A stretch of 6,190 nt of DNA from the NCBI GenBank assembly GCA_964393115.1, contig CAYMST010000275.1:1-6190 (forward strand), in the 5' to 3' direction. This DNA comes from CAYMST01 sp964393115 (lineage in GTDB: Bacteria > Bacteroidota > Bacteroidia > Cytophagales > Cyclobacteriaceae). Below the pieces are notes generated by a model. That model ran no database searches, was not told where the DNA came from, and saw nothing but the letters and a program-made list of their open reading frames with translations. This document shows, one piece after another, positions 4,660-6,190 of the stretch (position 1 is its first letter; each line of letters begins with the position of its first letter). Position numbers and translations under genes: made by a program.

Positions 4660-6190
4660 ATGAATCTACTTAGAAAACACACCAAAGTTGTTGCTGCTTT
4701 TTTATTGGTTAATGCCTTGTATTACACATTCGGGTCAGCAGCTGCATATGCACTGACTAGTGGACCAACGGCACCGGAAATATCAAGTTTTGAACCGGTG
4801 GATGCTACCGATATGGTGAATTTGGCCACAGGTGACTTTTCATATTCCATGCCATTAATAGAGATCCCTGGACCAGCTGGCAATTATCCAATAGCCTTAT
4901 CGTACCATCCAGGTATTTCACCTATGGAAGAAGCTTCGTGGGTTGGATTAGGTTGGTCGTTGAACCCAGGGTCTATTTCACGTGGTATCAATGGGTTTCC
5001 TGATGACGATTACGGCAATGTTACCGTTTCTAGAGAGTTTTGGGAAGGAGGTTCAACTACAGTAGCCAAGTTTGGATTAACAATAGGAGGGGCAGGAAGT
5101 TCTTTCAGTGTAGGTGCATCTTATGCATGGGACACTTATCGTGGAAGCGCCTGGGGATACTATGCTGGTATACATCAGGGTTTGGGTCTAGGAAAAATGG
5201 TACAGTTGGGTACGGGCATAAATTATGACCATAAGCGAATTACGGGAGGTGGTAATATTACTATGTCTGCAGGACTTACTCTCGGTTGGGAAAACGAGAA
5301 TTCTTCTTTTTCATCGGGATTAAAAGCCAGTGCGAGTGTGTCAATCTCTGGTAGAGGTGTTAATTCAAGTGCTGGAGTTACGGCCAATGTTGCTTATAAG
5401 GGTTCTTCAGCGAGTGTGAATTCTGCTGGAAGCTTTAGTCTGCAGCATCATGGTGCCTCTGCCAGTATGAATACCCAAGGAGATTTTGTGGTAGGGCTCG
5501 GTATACACGGTGCTAGTATCTCTATGTCGGGAGATGGGAGTGTAGCTGTTGGCTATGGTCCGGTTAATATATCTGTTAGCCAACATAACTCTGGTAAGGT
5601 TAGCACTTTTGCCATTGGAACAGGTAGTATATCAATTCCTCTGGTTCCAGGGGTTTTGGCGATAGACTTTGATGTACAACACCAAGAGTATTGGATAGAT
5701 AATGCACAAGATGATTATGTCTATGGTGCGCTATATGGTTCTGATCTAGGGGATACTGAAGTTGATGAGCAAAGTGACTTTGATCATAAGGTTTTTGACA
5801 CTTATGATGTGTTTGATGGTACTCAATCTTCTGACGAGAATTTCTACTATCCATCAAATGGGTTAGGTAATGAAACAATGTTAGGTGGGACGTTGGCTAG
5901 TTATGATTTTTACAACGTTTCTGGACAAGGAATAGGGGGAGCGATTCGACCTTTTAAATTGTTTAACACACTTTACAGACAAAATAATATCGATAAAGGC
6001 CAAGATTCAGAAGACCCTTCGGATGATATCTTACGTAGGGCCCAGCATGTTGGATTGTCTAGGGATCGAAAAGAAGCCGAATTCCTGTTTGAAGGAGATG
6101 CTTCAAATAGGTTTTTATATGATATTAATGAAAATGTTAATATTTCTCATAATCAAGGAAACCCATCAGCATATGCTTCCTATAATTATG
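4660..6190 (+). CDS. Secreted Rhs/SpvB-like giant protein, N-terminal part (cut by window edge)
   Basis: The frame is open for 510 codons to the window end with no stop. Residues 1-31 are a Sec signal peptide (basic RKHTK, hydrophobic VVAAFLLVNALYY, probable cleavage after AAAYA). Residues 33-116 are the conserved N-terminal module of long Bacteroidota Rhs/YD-repeat or SpvB-like proteins: SSFEPVDATDMVNLATGDF (42-60), PLIEIPGPAGNYPIALSYHPGIS within 65-87, EEASWVGLGWSLNPGSISRG (90-109) and FPDD. Residues ~130-320 are Gly/Ser-rich with degenerate ~18-residue repeats, and ~348-405 are Asp-rich. Relatives usually run to thousands of residues, with YD repeats and a variable, often toxic, C-terminal tip; none of that is visible here. 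ATG at 4654 (adding M-I) is an equally possible start. No link to the sugar operon is apparent. Confidence 0.85.
   Translation, partial: MNLLRKHTKVVAAFLLVNALYYTFGSAAAYALTSGPTAPEISSFEPVDATDMVNLATGDFSYSMPLIEIPGPAGNYPIALSYHPGISPMEEASWVGLGWSLNPGSISRGINGFPDDDYGNVTVSREFWEGGSTTVAKFGLTIGGAGSSFSVGASYAWDTYRGSAWGYYAGIHQGLGLGKMVQLGTGINYDHKRITGGGNITMSAGLTLGWENENSSFSSGLKASASVSISGRGVNSSAGVTANVAYKGSSASVNSAGSFSLQHHGASASMNTQGDFVVGLGIHGASISMSGDGSVAVGYGPVNISVSQHNSGKVSTFAIGTGSISIPLVPGVLAIDFDVQHQEYWIDNAQDDYVYGALYGSDLGDTEVDEQSDFDHKVFDTYDVFDGTQSSDENFYYPSNGLGNETMLGGTLASYDFYNVSGQGIGGAIRPFKLFNTLYRQNNIDKGQDSEDPSDDILRRAQHVGLSRDRKEAEFLFEGDASNRFLYDINENVNISHNQGNPSAYASYNY
5401..5619 (+). repeat. Degenerate ~18-residue Gly/Ser repeats in the Rhs-like protein
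   Basis: Four consecutive units begin at residues 248, 265, 284 and 302 (spacing 17, 19 and 18): GSSASVNSAGSFSLQHH, GASASMNTQGDFVVGLGIH, GASISMSGDGSVAVGYGP and VNISVSQHNSGKVSTFAI. Each has alternating small and hydrophobic residues, a Gly-containing turn and a second strand, a pattern expected of stacked beta hairpins or a beta-solenoid. A looser relative precedes them at about residues 224-247. The DNA is not obviously repetitive, so the repeats are old or maintained at the protein level. Confidence 0.5.

Noticed and set aside
5600..5878. Minus-strand 92-codon frame rich in His and Gln
   Set aside because: Its composition is the reverse reading of Asp- and Tyr-rich codons (GAT, TAT) of the Rhs-like protein, which has strong homology on the plus strand.

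Overview
The window looks like chromosomal DNA of a Bacteroidota bacterium, probably a free-living Cytophagales- or Flavobacteriales-like lineage. Three things point there. The right-hand gene begins with the N-terminal module of the very long secreted Rhs/SpvB-like proteins typical of that phylum. Promoter-like sites match the Bacteroidota consensus (TAnnTTTG at -7, TTTG at -33) rather than the E. coli type. Base composition is moderately AT-rich and Shine-Dalgarno sequences are poor. No RNA genes, insertion sequences, CRISPR arrays or phage genes were seen.

Positions 1-3183, minus strand: a compact four-gene operon, read right to left. It encodes a ten-helix DMT/RhaT-like sugar permease (3183-2167), a TIM-barrel sugar isomerase/epimerase-like enzyme (2160-1297), a lipoprotein with a DUF4432/aldose-1-epimerase-like fold (1300-68), and the first 15 codons of a Rossmann-fold NAD(P)-dependent dehydrogenase (46-1, cut by the window edge). 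Gaps are 6 bp, a 4-bp ATGA overlap, and 21 bp, so the genes are almost certainly co-transcribed. Together they suggest uptake and oxidation/isomerisation of a sugar or sugar acid. The substrate cannot be read from the sequence; a D-apionate-like or related short-chain acid route is a low-confidence hypothesis.

Positions 3184-3297: a short, very AT-rich divergent control region. It carries four 10-bp half-sites in an exactly symmetric arrangement: two head-to-tail copies on the left, two inverted head-to-tail copies on the right, and a 16-bp centre. This is the likely operator for the adjacent regulator.

Positions 3298-4305, plus strand: a GntR-type winged-helix regulator with a LacI/periplasmic-binding-protein-like sensor domain (AraR-like architecture), probably the local, self-regulating switch of the divergent operon.

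Positions 4306-4653: a 348-bp intergenic stretch with a weak hairpin just after the regulator and a good Bacteroidota promoter match (4438-4468), which would give the next gene a leader of about 180 nt.

Positions 4660-6190, plus strand: the first 510 codons of a secreted Rhs/SpvB-like giant protein, open to the window edge. After its conserved N-terminal module it has a Gly/Ser-rich stretch of degenerate ~18-residue repeats and then an Asp-rich segment. It appears unrelated to the sugar operon.
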